DNA of 64,000 bases. Source: Trichobilharzia regenti. Lineage: Eukaryota; Platyhelminthes; Trematoda; Strigeidida; Schistosomatidae. The notes below the pieces were generated by a model. It was not told the DNA's origin. It worked only from the letters and a program-made list of their open reading frames with translations, and made no database searches. The DNA lies in NCBI GenBank assembly GCA_944472135.2, contig OX235268.1, forward strand, positions 13,212,589-13,276,588. The letters are read 5' to 3'. The translations under genes and the position numbers were made by a program. Positions 36,701 to 51,700 of this stretch are shown piece after piece; within the stretch, counting starts at the first letter, position 1; each line of letters starts with the position of its first letter.

Positions 36701-39700
36701 AGCCAGTAGATTGACATTACATAGACCAAGTGAAATGTGATAGGGAATCCTGATTATCAAACCTTTTAACAGACTAAACTAAATTGGAGTTCTCTGAACT
36801 TGTTATGCGTAGTTATTTGTATTTTCATTGTTTAAGAATAATTTCATATGAACTATTGGAATAGAACTAGGGAACTGTAGTACAGTATAAATCCATTATG
36901 GATAAGTCTAAAAATATTTTACAGGAATATTTACTGATGACCACGTTTCGAATGCAATTTATTACCACTCATAATCATATCACGACACTGCTCATATAAC
37001 TTTCTAACTTCCTGTATATAATTCCATTATTTTTAACCTCTTGATTTGATCAGTAGTAATATTTTTCATATCTCTGGTACAGGTGATGAGAAATTCCTAT
37101 TGCGTGTGCTAGTTGTAGACTATTCGACGGACAAGGATTCAGTAGTGCCTGTCCTTCTACCTGCATTACCTGGTGTCGAATAACTATCCCGAAAAATTCA
37201 CTAGGAAGATCAGAAAAAGTCAGAAATAAAATATTGGCGAACTAACAATTATAACAGAAACAGGAAGGGACATAAATCATCTACAGTTCTACAATATAAG
37301 GAAAGGGAGACCTTAGGCTTTAAGTGTAGGATTTTTAGTAAAGCAGGAATTCGGGTGGCATTTTGAACCTACAAACTCACTCAGGGACACGTTCGGTAGA
37401 TTTAAAGACACTGAAGGTTCACCCAGTTAGAGAAAACAATATAATTTAAAAAGTACCTTGTAAGTTAAGTTAACTACATAGGTCAAACCAGCATAGAGTG
37501 GGTAGTTAGATTGTTAAGACATAAGCATTTGTTGGAGGAATTCATCATGAGCTGAAATCAGTTAGAGGACCATTGAAAAACCTCCAACCAATCAAACTAA
37601 ATTCCTATAAAAACCAATACTTGAAAAATATAAGAATTTAGCTAAGGTTAGAATAATTTACCCAGCCAAGATAAGCTATTTCGATAAAAACTCAGCAATG
37701 TACTCCATGTATTAACAGACAACTAAACAGTAATATGGGACAGAGGCGAAATTCTCAAAAGTAATGCAGGTGGATTGACAGGGAATCTGATTACTGAGTC
37801 CTTGTTCATCAGATAGTCTACACTCAACACATGCAATAGGACTGACTCTTCAACAATACCAGAGATGTGAAAAATATTACTGACAATAAAAGCAATTAAT
37901 GAAAAAATAATGAAATTATATAAACGAAGTTAGAAGGTTGCATGAGTATTGTTTTGATACGACTATGAATGGCAATAAATTGTGGTCGAGACGAGGTCAT
38001 ATTATTACGTAATCCTGTGAAACTTCATCAAAATAGAAAATATTTTTATCCATTATGGGATTCATGCGATGTAGTTTGAAATCGAGGTGAAGTATCGATG
38101 CAATTACTTACAGTGAAACATTTTAATTTCTACAGCACTCAATAAGACAAGTAAGCTCAAAGCAAAATGTTTCTTTTCATTAGTGCTTATAATGATCCCA
38201 AATTTAAGTAGTAGTAGTATATGTATTTCATGCAGCCGGTTCTCTTTATTTGTTTGAATACAGGACACATATTTGCAGGATAATACAGCCTTCTTATTTT
38301 TCGTGGATTCACTTGAACTGGATACAGCCTAAACGACAAAATCAATTATAAGTTACTGAATGCTGTCTGAACATACGTTTCTCTCAGTTATGCATAGAAA
38401 GTATAGGCAACATAACTCCAAACATGATATAATTAGACGAATCATTCAGTGTTAAACGAGTAAGTGTTTGTAGTACAATTAGACCAGAGTGTAATAGAGT
38501 TCAGATTTCACTTGGAAATATGTATGAACTAGAGACAAAATACAAGTTACTTTATGCATATTATCATGGAGAGTTCAGACACGATTTGAAGTGAATAGTA
38601 AAGTATAATTATAAGATAGACAAAATAGTTTAGTATATTTAGAAGCTTAATAATGAGTTCTACTCAGGAAATGAAAGTCAAAATGTGGAGTGTTATGCAA
38701 CTGAACAAAACACAAAAGCATTTGAGCAAAACACTCACCGTTACCAATGTAGTGAGACATTAGCCACACTCTCTTTCTGTATTGAGCAGTGGCTTCTGAG
38801 AACCAAAGTAACCATGGTTTTTTCTGTGAAGTGATTATTTTGAAATCCTGTCTAGTTTTCATTGTATGTCCCGTACCAATTAAGGGTTTAGCAGTTGCAT
38901 TTGAAAACACTTGGTCACTTTCCAAAGGAGACTTTTAGCGATATGCTCTGAAAATCGAATAGACCCCTACACTTTCTATCTTTAACTCGCAGTCATCGTA
39001 AAAAGTATGTTTAGATAGCCTTTTGTGACTGATAATTGATTTTATTCAGGAAGTAGGCAGTTTAAGACAACTCAAAAAAATAAAATGCACTCGTATTAAA
39101 TGTTCACGCTTTCTTTACTCAAATTACAGTGTTCATCAAAATAACATCAAAATAATGTTGAACTCTTGCGTGGTGCTAACGTTTCACCTCATGAAAGTCT
39201 ATTGAAAAACCGAATAATATACAGACGTTTGAATTGTTTCACTTATGATGACCTATGATGACGAATTTTATAATTTAGCCAAAGATTCAGCATTACGATA
39301 ATTACAGTAGTATGCTTATTTCAAATGTGAAAAGGTTTCATATTCCAAACGATTTCAAGCAGGATATTTACGTCATAGTACACTGAGGATTAAATTTCGA
39401 GAGTAGATATCTGTTTAAATATATTGCCTGAGAAAGGTGTACACCGTATCATCATAAAGTAAATATGAAGCACATATATATCAAGATTTTCCTTGCGGAA
39501 ATTTAGTCATGTTCGTGTCTGAGGTTTAGGTGGTAGTTCAGGAGACAATGACAATATTTGAACATTATGAAAGCTGTGTTGATTCCAGTAATTTGAATAC
39601 GTACTCAAGAGACTAGTGTTCAGTAGCGAGATAAAGATGACCTGATGTTAGTAGATACACTTGGCAATGTCTGTAGAGCAGAGTTATGACTAGTGACGAT

Positions 39701-42700
39701 TGGATCAAATATAAACAATGAGGTGTTATGTTTTAGCAAGCCATTCGTAATTCAATTTCTATATATCTTTATTGAATATACTTTCGAATAAAAATACTGT
39801 TTAGATTATTAATTCAATATTCTCAATGATTCTTTAGAATTGAACGGTAAGACTTTCATTTAATACAGATATATTCACTTCTCTTCGCATAAGCTTCAGA
39901 GATAGCTTAGCAAGGCGCATTTAACACCTTGGCAAGTGAGACAGGCAGTATGCGGGTAATTATAAAGTGAGAGCCTTTGAAATACATGGCAACTCAATAA
40001 ATTTAAGTTTAAATGCGATGACCACCAAATCGGTCAATTTGTCTCAAAAATGCGCGTTCACTGAAGACAATAACTATAATCCATTTAACTGAGTGGATAT
40101 ATACAGTGGTACATGATAAAAAGGGTAGTTGTGTTATTGACTAAATTCACTTGTGAAATACACACATTCCGCACAGTATACGCATATAAATTTCCTGTTC
40201 GGACGATCTAACGAGCATTTTTAATGTTGAATTGTTAGGTTAAAGAAGTATAGTAATAATCAGTCAAAAATATATTGAAAATTTTGGAAATGATGAATGC
40301 CACTTTATGACACAGAGTCAAAAATATGAAATGCTTCGAAAATGACTGGTGATCATTTATTAGAAGACCTTGAGCCAATGAGTCCTGGGTAATTGTAATT
40401 TAGGAATTGGTTTCTTTCCACTATACTTCAGATTTGTCAAAGTAAATGAGATGAGGCATAACATTGATAGGTTATCACAGTGAATGTATAAAAACACGTG
40501 GAGAGTCATCCATGAGTCTTCATTTTACCCCTTAGATCATCCGCTAATTCTATATGCCTCAAGTTTAAAATTCTACTATGCGCTTGTTTTAAAACATGAC
40601 TTTGCTAGATAATGGTGATGCTCGTAATTTGTGGATTTTTTGCTTTCAATGATTTTCAAATGTTAGAGTTAGCTAGTAAGTATCGAAAATGTTGGCTTTT
40701 AGCCCTAATAACAACCATGAAAATTATGTTCTATGTTGACTGATTGTTTTAATCCTAAGTTTCAAATGGAAACCAAAAACGGAGTTCATTACCAGAGCCT
40801 TTCTTTGGATGTACGCTAACTGGTGTACAATGGTAGTATTTTTAGGCGCAATCGTAACAACATTTGTAAAAAGCACGGCCGAACTTATCTCCTCTTGTCC
40901 TTATATATATATATTTACGTTTATGCACAAGCTCATTAAGTTATATGTCTTTGATTAGATTGTGTGTTCTGAGATGGTCGATCCAACCGCGAAGTTTTCC
41001 TTGTCCTTCCAGTATGAAATGAACTTATTTGAATTCTCGATTAATGATGATATAGTTGTATCTCTTGACAACCATTGTCGTGGCTGGTTGTTAACCTACA
41101 TCTCTGTTGATCATTTTATTGACTTGAGATTTGGTCTATCTTGTCATGTGGAGCTTATTCTTTATAACTGACAAATGTGGTCTACAGTAACGTGTTTCTT
41201 AATCGCTGGTTTGTCTGAGTACCAGGCTCCTAGAATTTCTGTGGCACTTTTGGTCTTTCCTCTTTTCAAAATGTGTACATTGATCCAGTCAAATTGCTGT
41301 CCGTGATTGTCCACACGCTTTGATATAAACAAACGCATATGGGAAGTGAACGGCAGTTTGAAATGACAATAACAGGGATAATTGTGCGATATAAAGGTGT
41401 CTGTTTAAGAGCACGTTGCCAACCACCATGATGTTTTCTATTAGTTTTATTAGATGCATGAAAGTCATATGGTTTGAAACGTTTAATGAATGCATTACTG
41501 TATTTGATACGATTTGTGATCATATTTTGTTAGAATTAAGAATGAAAACATGATGTATTAGATGCAATATGTAGATGCACAGAAGGGTAACCCAGGTGTG
41601 ATATACTTCGCAGAAGTGCGCCTCTGATTACTGAAACCCAAGAAGACTGTTTCAGCCGAATTAATAACTTGTATTCAGTATCCAAATTGCAAATATTGAA
41701 GTGACAAGTTTGAGGAGATTTTACTGCTTTCATAGTAAATTTTAACATGACCCGATATCATTTACAGAGCTAGTTTAAACCAGCGAGCGAAAGACAGACG
41801 TTTCATTCTTATTTAACCTGATGGACTCAACCTACGTGTCTTCATTACAAAGGTTTGTTAGCAAAGTCTGTATGTTTATTCCGAGCATTTGGTTCTACCT
41901 GAAAGTCAGAACATGTATCAGTCAGTGTTATAGTCAGACACATCGTGAGTAAGCTATTTAGCCCCACCATTGGCCTACTAATGGACTACCTTGGATACGT
42001 TGGTTGGTGGTCAAACATTAGCTACACTGACGATTGCTTGCTGGCACGAAATAATTTTTTTCAGGATTCCTCGCCAATTTACTCAAAATATTCAACAATG
42101 ACTTTAAATTACGTCAGCATAGGCTTTAATACCAGTATCAACTAACTGATATCTTTGGCGAGTATCTGACGTGACATCCAGACTAACAATTGTTGACAAT
42201 GCGCATCTGTTAACTCCAAACAAATTAGAATTCCCTGAATATTCTAACTCGCTACTCAATGGTGCAGTCAGAGACATTATTACTGAACTATTCAGTTTTA
42301 CAAAAAAACTTCTTGAGGGACTACAATCGAAACCCTAATTACCCATTTCGAAATCAAAACATAATTTAAGGACACCCTGATGACTTCGTTCAAATACCTA
42401 ACAGTAATTTCCTTGTCGGTCCGCATTTTAGCAACAATGCGATCTGTGTATCAGTCACTACACCTGTCAATTAAGACTTTCCAGTTAAACACCTTGAAGT
42501 CTATATCGATTTTAGCTATAAATTAGCAGTGAGAATAAATTTCAGAGGTTAACTTTGTGAAGCTTTGATTTTTACAGGAAATCATTCAAAACAAACAGAA
42601 GTTATTTTAAACACGGCTCGCAGAAAGATGCTGAAAGTTATGATCTAGTAAAACAAAAATATTAAAGCCAATGTAACGCACATGAACTACTTCAAATTTA

Positions 42701-45700
42701 ATACTAAACTATAAATTGTTTTGCATCAATTTCCAGTTGTTGCATGCTTACTATTTCCTTCACCTAAAAAGATAATTTACTATCTGCGTCAAGCGGCATA
42801 AAATTTTCAAAAAATCTGTATGGAAAGTGGATAAAATATTTCACCGAAGTTCATTCTTTATTACTGGAAGAAAAACATCAGTTTAGATGTCACATTCATC
42901 CAGCCAAATTGCTGTCCGTGATTGTCTACACGCACTGATATGAAAAAAGGCATATCGAATCTCTACACGGCTAATTTATGTTTTATGATTCTGGCTTTAC
43001 GGAAACATCCAATTTGACTAAAGTAGTATTTATTCCAGGATATTCAGTTTGTCTTCTAAATAATATCGATCTAACATTCTTTTGGTTTCGGATCCTTCGG
43101 TTTGCAAAGTTTCAATGGAGTGATTGTGCTGGCTTGTGTGCTTTATATTTTTCAACTGGTTCTAGTATTCTAGCCATTAATTCATGCATAGTCTTTGTGC
43201 ATACGGCAAAATGAATTTTTTCTGCGATCTTTGATTGTGGTTTCTTGTTGATACTCCAATTTGAGTTGAAACAGGTTTTGATAAAGTTACACGACTGCTC
43301 ATTCCTATTGAAGACAGTAGGTGGATATTTATCTTCTGTTTTCTCCAGCACTGAAGTCATTTAAACAATTTTCTATTGTGTTGTATTGGATTATTGCATT
43401 TTATAGTGGAGTATTTGGTCTGTGTCCGTTGGTTTTCTACATGCTTCCATTTCTAAATCTTCCGTGTTAGCTTCCTTGATTACAACATCTAAGAATGCAA
43501 TTTCGTTACCTAATTCTTCTTCTCCTTTAAATTTAATGTCTTCAAATATGTTGTTTATTGTTTTTCATCTAAAGATGAATATCGTAAGTCTCTTTCTCTT
43601 CTATATAATATATAAACTAATAAAACTTGATTTTATATTGGTTCAGTGACAATTCAATAATCCTGTTAATTGACAGTGAAAGAGTATACTGAACTGAAAC
43701 ATACATAATGCAATAATTTTTGTCCAGCAGTCATTGGCCCTTAGGAGGTTCTGTCGAAATATCATTCTTGAATATGACCGCCATTTGAAATGGTTGCATA
43801 ATACGAAATACGCTGCGTAACCGCTATAACTATTTGTAGCTCAAACGCACGTAGTGTATGTCACTTTAAGAAACACAACAATGAAAATCTTTTAAACACA
43901 CAGTGATCTGCTGTATTTTCAATGTTAATTTGAAGAACATAGTCAGAGTGTCATCTAGTGAAATACGCTGAAAATGATGGCTCACATCATTTCTCGTTTT
44001 CACTACCGCCAGTAATTATTGAAATACGTCCTTACGATGAACTCTTTAACACCATTTCTTAATTTGACTGTTACATGTAGATGCCTGAATGGACTCGTTC
44101 AGTTGATGAATTTGATATAACATAAGGAAGATGTGATTCATCTGAATCATGTGATGCACTTATGCAAAACGCTGTGAAAACTTAACCGATAAATGTTTTC
44201 GTCAAACAGCGCATGCCTATGTGTAAATACAAAATTTATCTTTACGTTAGAATAAACTATAAGTTGTCTGCAACAGCAAATTAAATCGTAGGACTCGAAA
44301 TACCTTGAAGATGGTTTTTCGCTGTTTTTAGTAGCGAAGACTGTCGCGGGACTGAGTCAACAAGTTTATTTGAGGACACATTCTAAGTTGTCTTCCGTGT
44401 CCACCTTTTTCTGTGTACCTAAAGGTGACAAAACGGCTCACGTATATGAAATGTATCGTGACCGAACACAGTGAATTGAAAACGTATTCATAAATGAACA
44501 CAATTTGTGTATTCACAAGTTATTTCTCATAACATTGGGCTGATTACTAAGCCAAGGGCTTTTTATGTATCAAAATAAATTAGATGTCAGCTGAATTACC
44601 CCTTCTCGTTGTCCTGTCAAGATGTTTCGATAGCGTTTTACTGATTCTTCTATGCATCCTACATAGTTATCCACGCCACTTATGATTTAACATCATCCCT
44701 GAATTGTACAAAAATGTTGATGATTACACCAAGTGATTTCATCCGAAGAAATTATGCTGCATGAGATAGATTCTGTATTATGCATATTAACTTATGATTT
44801 CATGTTGGTTGGTCAGATACAGTTTTCCTGAAACTGTCTCATATCTGATTTCAATTAAGTCGTAGAGTTTTTAGTAAACGCCTCTACTTTTCAAAGTCAC
44901 CTACTTGATGATTGTTGGAGGTTATCAGCAGGAAGCCTTGAGCCTAGATCTCGTACCAGTTGGCACTCACCAGTCGGAAAGGCGTAACTGCAACCGCCTT
45001 GAAGGCACTCATGTCCCTTTTGAGATTCTAACCAGCATCACTCAGCGCTGCCTGCAGCCAGAGACGTTACCACTGATCCATTCGAGCTCGCAAGTGACCT
45101 CTTGTACGACTACTGTATTAGATACTTTCATTGGATTCTAGTATCTAGTGTCCAATCAAGTTAACGTCAGCTATGTTTTATTCCACTTCTTTCTTATTAT
45201 GTTATGACAAATTTTTCATTATCTTGAATACAGGCAGAGCTGGTGAGTTTTCTTTAAAGTGCCACATTATCTTAGTTGAGATTCATTGGTTCATATTTAG
45301 ATAATTTTTGTTTCACAATTAATCACTCTATCCCAAAATGAGATTAGACGATATTGGTGGAGGAATTTTTTCCATCCCTCTACGGTTGTAAAATTTTAGT
45401 TCACAAGAAATATTTCTTATAAACACACTCGAAATTGGAATGTTATAACTACATCTCAGTTGTACTGTTTGGTGTTCTGGTTTGAAACGTTTGAATGCAC
45501 TCTGACGGCATATGTTACAGAGCTTTTAAAATTCACCCTAGAAAGTTAAAATTATATGCAGTTGGCTATTCATTCAAGAGGAAAGGATTACAATTTCTAT
45601 TAATTTCAAGATTGACTGTACACAGTTCGAATGACTGTGCGAATATGAAACCGAATTTTTGCTGAATTATTGGAAATTCATGGACGTAAAAGGAAAAGAA

Positions 45701-48700
45701 TTTCACACAACATTCAGAAAACTTCGGTACCGAATTCAAGTGGTTTTTCCATCATTCTACGTTATGGATTCCCATTATTTTACAGTTAGGTCACATGAGG
45801 TATCACAGGTTTACTCATGGTAAAAATATGAATCCCCTTTAGGACAGAGTTCTAAGAGTCATAGTTTGAGGGCTAAAAACTCGGCTAAAGACATTTTATT
45901 GAACTGAATTCTTGATGATGTCTGTTGTTTCTCTTCTAGAAAACTGTAAGTGTATATTTTTTAACAAGTATTACACCGGTCCTTCTAATTATGGTGTCAT
46001 AGACTTATGTGAATCTCTGTATTATGTACTGTCACTCTTATTGATTAGCATTCACTTCTAAACAGGTTAAAAATCTACTACAGTAATTACTATGCAAGAG
46101 TGGTATTCAGATGAAATCGAACTGTAAAGGATTACTGTGCGTTTTTGTTCACACCACTCAGTTGAAAAAACGACAGACAATTCTTTATCTGATATATTCG
46201 TCAGTCCCCAGTGGTGATACTTCGACAGAAAATGATTGGCGGCAAGAAATCTCAATTTTTTCGTTTACTGTACTATTAGAGTTCAAGCTATATCATGAAT
46301 GTGACATAACGCTTTAGAACAACACTTTTAAGCGAACAATGTTGTTTCCAATTAGATCTCATCAGGCTTCACTCTAATTTATATAGGTTCATAAATAAAA
46401 TTCAAATATGAACCAATCATAGTGTTTTGTCTATAGGATAACAAGATGGTGAATACAAAGTGTGCAATTAGTCATAATAGTATTATTGATAATAATAATA
46501 ATGGTTTCATCAATAATAAGGATGAAAAAATAAGGCGATCTGCGATAACACGAATAATGAAAAACAGCATGATTCAACAAACAAATGTTCAGGTAGAATT
46601 ATTCGATATAGGCTAAAAAACAAATGACCTGGTTAAGTAATGCTAGATTGTAAGGGAAGTAAATGAGAGACGCCTTTAAGGAAGATGTGATAAGATTAAG
46701 GGATGACAAGAGATGGTTGAAAATATAAGTAAAGGGTGGTGCAGAATTCATCAGTTGGTTATGTCTTAACACGCCAAGGGAGAGATAATGACCGTACTAA
46801 CTTCTGTCGAATGCATAGTGTACGTTTAATAGTTCGAATGCTTATCACCTCAGCTGTGTGCACTAGGCAAATACGAAGGCCATTGAAAAGATTCGGTTGG
46901 ATACGATGAAATAATTTGAAAGCTCTTGTTTTCCTAGTACAAGACGACTATAAACTAAATGAGACAAAATTGAGCTGTGAATTGTTTTGTCTGTCCTTCG
47001 TCAAACAGCGATGAGAGATGTTCACTAACACGTTGGTTGACTAAGCTGTCTAGTAGTACGCCCAACATAACTGTCACCGCAGGTGCAGTTGAAATGATAA
47101 ATGCATATAGATGTGGCAAAATCATCGAGCTTATCTTCCGTTTAAGTCCCAATCATTCCTCCGTCAGAGAATGACAAACATAACGTTTTGGTTGTAACTC
47201 AATGATTTAATTTGTGAAACCTAAGCGCAATGCTCAAGAATTCGATTTCTTTCGGAATCTCAGAATTTGTTCTGTCAATCATAATTACTACTTCCTATTG
47301 ATTCTCGCATTAGGAACTTTACTCGTTTTCACACCTCATCAATCACGTTGTGTTTTTCCTTAAGAATTGAATAAATTCACCATGAGAGTGGCATACGTTT
47401 GCTGAGATGGCCCTCAGTGACACTGTAGAACGTTTTTTTCTTGTGATACTATTACAACTGCAGTAAAACCTAGTTTCGAATTCAGTGGCTTCAAACAGCA
47501 GGTTACCAATTTTGAAAACAAAAGCAGTGAATTTTATTCCTTTTCACAACTGCATTAAATACTTTGGATTGATTACTTCAAGATGAGTTGCGAATCCTTA
47601 CCACGACAAAGTTGTTGAATGAACCCTCTGATTGTATCAACGGTTGATAACCGGTTCTGTAAGCATCGTTTTCAAACTGTTGAGTAGGTCATTCAATTTG
47701 TCTTGTCTCAGAGATAATCATCTTCCTGTTTAAAGATCTTTATATGCTTAACAATCAGTCAGTCAGATTCTTGAAAGTGTCCATTTCTGTCGATAACACG
47801 CACTTATCGTATTATTGAGAGAACACAACGAATGATAAAAAATGTATTTCTGCTAAGGTCTTTCCGACTGATGAGGCATTATGCAGTTGTGGTTCAATAA
47901 GTAGCAGCACTGTCTCCTTCTCAATGTTCCATTTTGACAAGGATACTAAACTGAAATTATTTGAATTATTACCCACACATCCTGCTGATGAATAAATTAT
48001 TTCAGAGAAGGGAAATCCTCGGAATCAAGATTTCAGCTTTGTTTCTGATCAAATAAAAAGAATCATAGTATATATAATGAGGAGGCGTTGCTTCTAGATA
48101 CTTCACCGTTATTTATTGACCCTGAACTTACAAAATTATATCATTTTTCTCTTCACGTTGATTTAGATTATCGTAAGTTTTGAGTAGTTCATCACCTTTT
48201 GGTTTCATATTACACAATATCTTTAAAAAGGGGCTTGATAAAGGTATGCGTTCACTTGTTTTTTTCCTTTGAAGTTACGATTATATTGCTCTGTATGCTT
48301 TTGGTCGCTTTTGTGTCCAGAATTAACAGGATCTTGTATAGGTCTAGCAATCAGCGATCAGTGCATGGTATATGCCGTCCGCTTGCAGAATTTCTCTACG
48401 GCTTTCCCTCAAAACACTCAACATAGATGTGGTGGGACTGACGTCATAGTGCTAAACTACATGAACATTGCATTTTACCGTTCAGCCTTCCTTTTAAACA
48501 TTCCTTTCTTCTGTAGACACATATGTGTCTAACTTTAACTAAAAGACATGAAATGAAACATCTATTAACATAAACTGAAAAATTTAGTGGCTCTGCAACC
48601 CCGTGATTCTCCTCAAGAGCGATGCTTACATCTGTATTATGCCCTGGATGTCAAATAAACACTCCGTACTCCACATTGATAGCCACAGATACATATCTAC

Positions 48701-51700
48701 GTATTCGTCTATTTTTTTTGATTTACAGCTTGATTACACACTGTATTTTCGGTACAAGTATGGAATTTTCAGCATGGATATCGGTAGCCCAAATTTTGCA
48801 GGCCGACCATAGATATCAGGTGTGCGTCGGTGCGGGCTCGAACCCCGGACCATGTGCATTGTCGGCGAGAGTCCTAACCACTGTGCCACCGACGCACCAG
48901 ATGATTGTTGGATTAGCGTGGGCGGCACAGCGGTTAGGACTCTCGCCGACAATGCACATGGTCCGGGGTTCGAGCCCGCACCGACGCACACCTGATATCT
49001 ATGGTTGGCCTGCAAAATTTGGGCTACCGATATCACGTGCTGAAAATCCCCTACCTGTACTAAAACGTTCAGTGTGGAATCAAGCCATAATCAATAATAA
49101 AACTGTTGTGGAAATTTATTTGCTATTCTTTGATTCATAATTAAGTCAGCTCGTAAAGGAACAGGGTATTCTGCTCCTAACATGCATACCTCAGCTCTGT
49201 AAGTCACTAGATAGGATAAACAGCAAACAAAGACGAAGTTGCACATGCTGTAACACTATTTTGTGTTCAAGCACTATGTAAATAAACGGCTACCGTTTCA
49301 GAAGTATATGTTTACAATTATTCACTTTGTGTTCGCCCACTCCTGTTGGGTAGCATCAGGCAGTAAGCAGATAAACCAAGTTTGATGAAACTGGTTGTAG
49401 TATCCTACAGTCTCTGCCAGTGTTTATTGAAGCTAATCAATGTTTATTCTAAAGAGGATGATGGCTTTGAATTGTGCATGAATCTTTTATGCATTTCAAA
49501 CTGCTTTCATGACAAATCTACTCCTAAATGCTCATTGCCATTCAGAGATCTATGGTAAGTCCTCGTCGCAACAGTTGATTTGCTTATCTGCCTTAAATTA
49601 TTCATTATATATTCATGGAATTTCTTTTTGAATTTTATGATGTTTTGCATAGAAAATCATTTTATTAGGAGACAGATAGTTTCAACTTATTATTATATCA
49701 GCTCGAGAAAGAATTCATTAATTTATTGAGATATAAGCGAGGTACTTCACCTTTCCTAATAGTTAATAACAGTCAGCGGGACAGCAGATATGGAAAAATG
49801 ACTTCATCTGGTAATATCTGCCTTTCTATCTACCTCTACATTGTCTTCACTTATTTCTAATTCTAGTGTATTGAATAAAGTCACCCAAAGATTTGAATCG
49901 TAGACACTATTTACGATGTACATCTATCTGAAGAAGAGACTTTGCAAATTGTTTAGATGTTACGATTTCAATTCTATAAAACATCTCATAATTCTTGGTT
50001 ATTCTCTTCGAACAAAAGTCATCAAGATGAATACCTTTGACTTATCACTTCATGACCTACATCATTTTAGAAGTGTTAAATAAACCAACGTTTCACCACT
50101 AAAGGTACAACACTGCAAACTGGGATAAATATATGTGAAATGTTTGAGTTATTATGCTTTCTGAGTCTTACATGCCTTCTTGTATTTTGTATTTTGTTTA
50201 ACAAAAAATAGAGGAAACCCGTAAGTTGATAAGAAATCACACCACTCCTTTTACATGCTCATAGGTATAAATTACAATGCTACACGATATTTTAAATACG
50301 ATGATGAAAATGATGCTGAAACACTGCGAAGAGATATTTGACTATAACTGAATAACAGCATTTAGAAGACGAATGTAATTCTCAGTTGATATCATACAAC
50401 TATTTATGGTTAATTGTGTTTTCTCAAGGAATGCAAACAAATTAAGCATTTTGAGTGGGCATTTCGAAACTCAAAATGCTCGCAGAATATCTTCACTATG
50501 GTTGAATTAGACAGTTTATAGTATACATGAAACTATTTCGAAAGAGGTATACTGAAATACCATGAAACCTTCTGTAGATTATTTACAGGCATAAGTTGGC
50601 CTCATAGCTGAGTATATGTACATAACTTCATAAGATTTTGGGACTCTGCATTCACTTAAGAAAACGTTTTCTAATGTTGGTTTGCAGGGATTTGATTGGT
50701 CACTGGATTTTTGTGAGCTGACATCAGTTAGAGTACTGCTGGAAATGCTGAGAGTTTCCGAACAGTTGTTTTGCTCTAGTCTCTTCAACTCTTCATCAGC
50801 ACGCATCCATCACAGGGTTTCGAAATGTGAACTTTCTGATCACAAGGAGACCCAGTAGACCATCGAGTCGCTTGGACTCGATCCTTTTTCTTGGATATTT
50901 CATTATAGAGTGAGATTCCACATATCTATCACCTCAGAGAATCTGTCAAAAACCCTTTTCACCACTTGGTATATATTGAACCTTCCTTATTTTGTGTATT
51001 GTGAATTGGATCCACTGATTCTCAGATATCAGTTTTTATTCTTGATACCTGAGGGACCAGCACTTTTCAACAATTTTTGGTTTCATTTCACGGTTCTACC
51101 GGTATTTAAGTCTTCTGAATAAATCGATGGAATAGTTGCTTGTCGTAAGATATTCTTTTTTAGTCTTTAATCACTTTTGGTTACTATTTAGGGTGAACAT
51201 AACTGCGATTGTATTGCAGTCACTTTCCAACTTAACCTTTCATTTAAGTCAGTAAATGTATTGATTGTTAAGTTTCAACAGAAATACTGCTGAATGGTTT
51301 CTCATCATTCAGGCTAGTCGAAGGGGTATAATGATATTTTTGCTGAAAAGTATATTTTAAGGTATGATGAATTTCTAAATTAAAGGAATCGCTGGTAATA
51401 TTAAAACGTGTTGTCGCTTATATAATTTCTACAATATAGAGCAACGTAAGTTCATTACCAATTAGACAGTGTAGTTTGAAAATGCGTTTTATCACTATTC
51501 ATAATACAAAAAGTATTGGTTCACGTTTGCAGTTTACATTCACACTATGAAAGTTTGTGCAACAGTGAAATGAAACTTACGATTTTATAAAAGTTAACTC
51601 AACTTACTTAACAGTTTTGTGTTATAATCCAGTTATACTTCATGAGATCCTTAATAAAATTTAGAGAAGTTTTTTATTAAAGGATAAAAGTGCCTCTTTG

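Noticed and set aside
37082..37183. Open stretch after a good acceptor (ttcatatctctggtacag) ending in a stop, tempting as a terminal exon
   Set aside because: The acceptor side lies in a PLE end repeat that recurs inverted at 37850, and further in-phase micro-exons lie beyond it.
39900..39935. 36-nt acceptor-donor segment (after aagcttcag, before gtgaga)
   Set aside because: In the phase of the proposed gene it contains a TAG, so it was left out. It shows that multiples of three also arise by chance.
40432..40441. 10-nt segment between a strong acceptor and gtaaat
   Set aside because: Not divisible by three; would break the frame.
48622..49140. 172-codon plus frame and overlapping 100-codon minus frame
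   Set aside because: Both are translations of two head-to-head SINEs, not genes.
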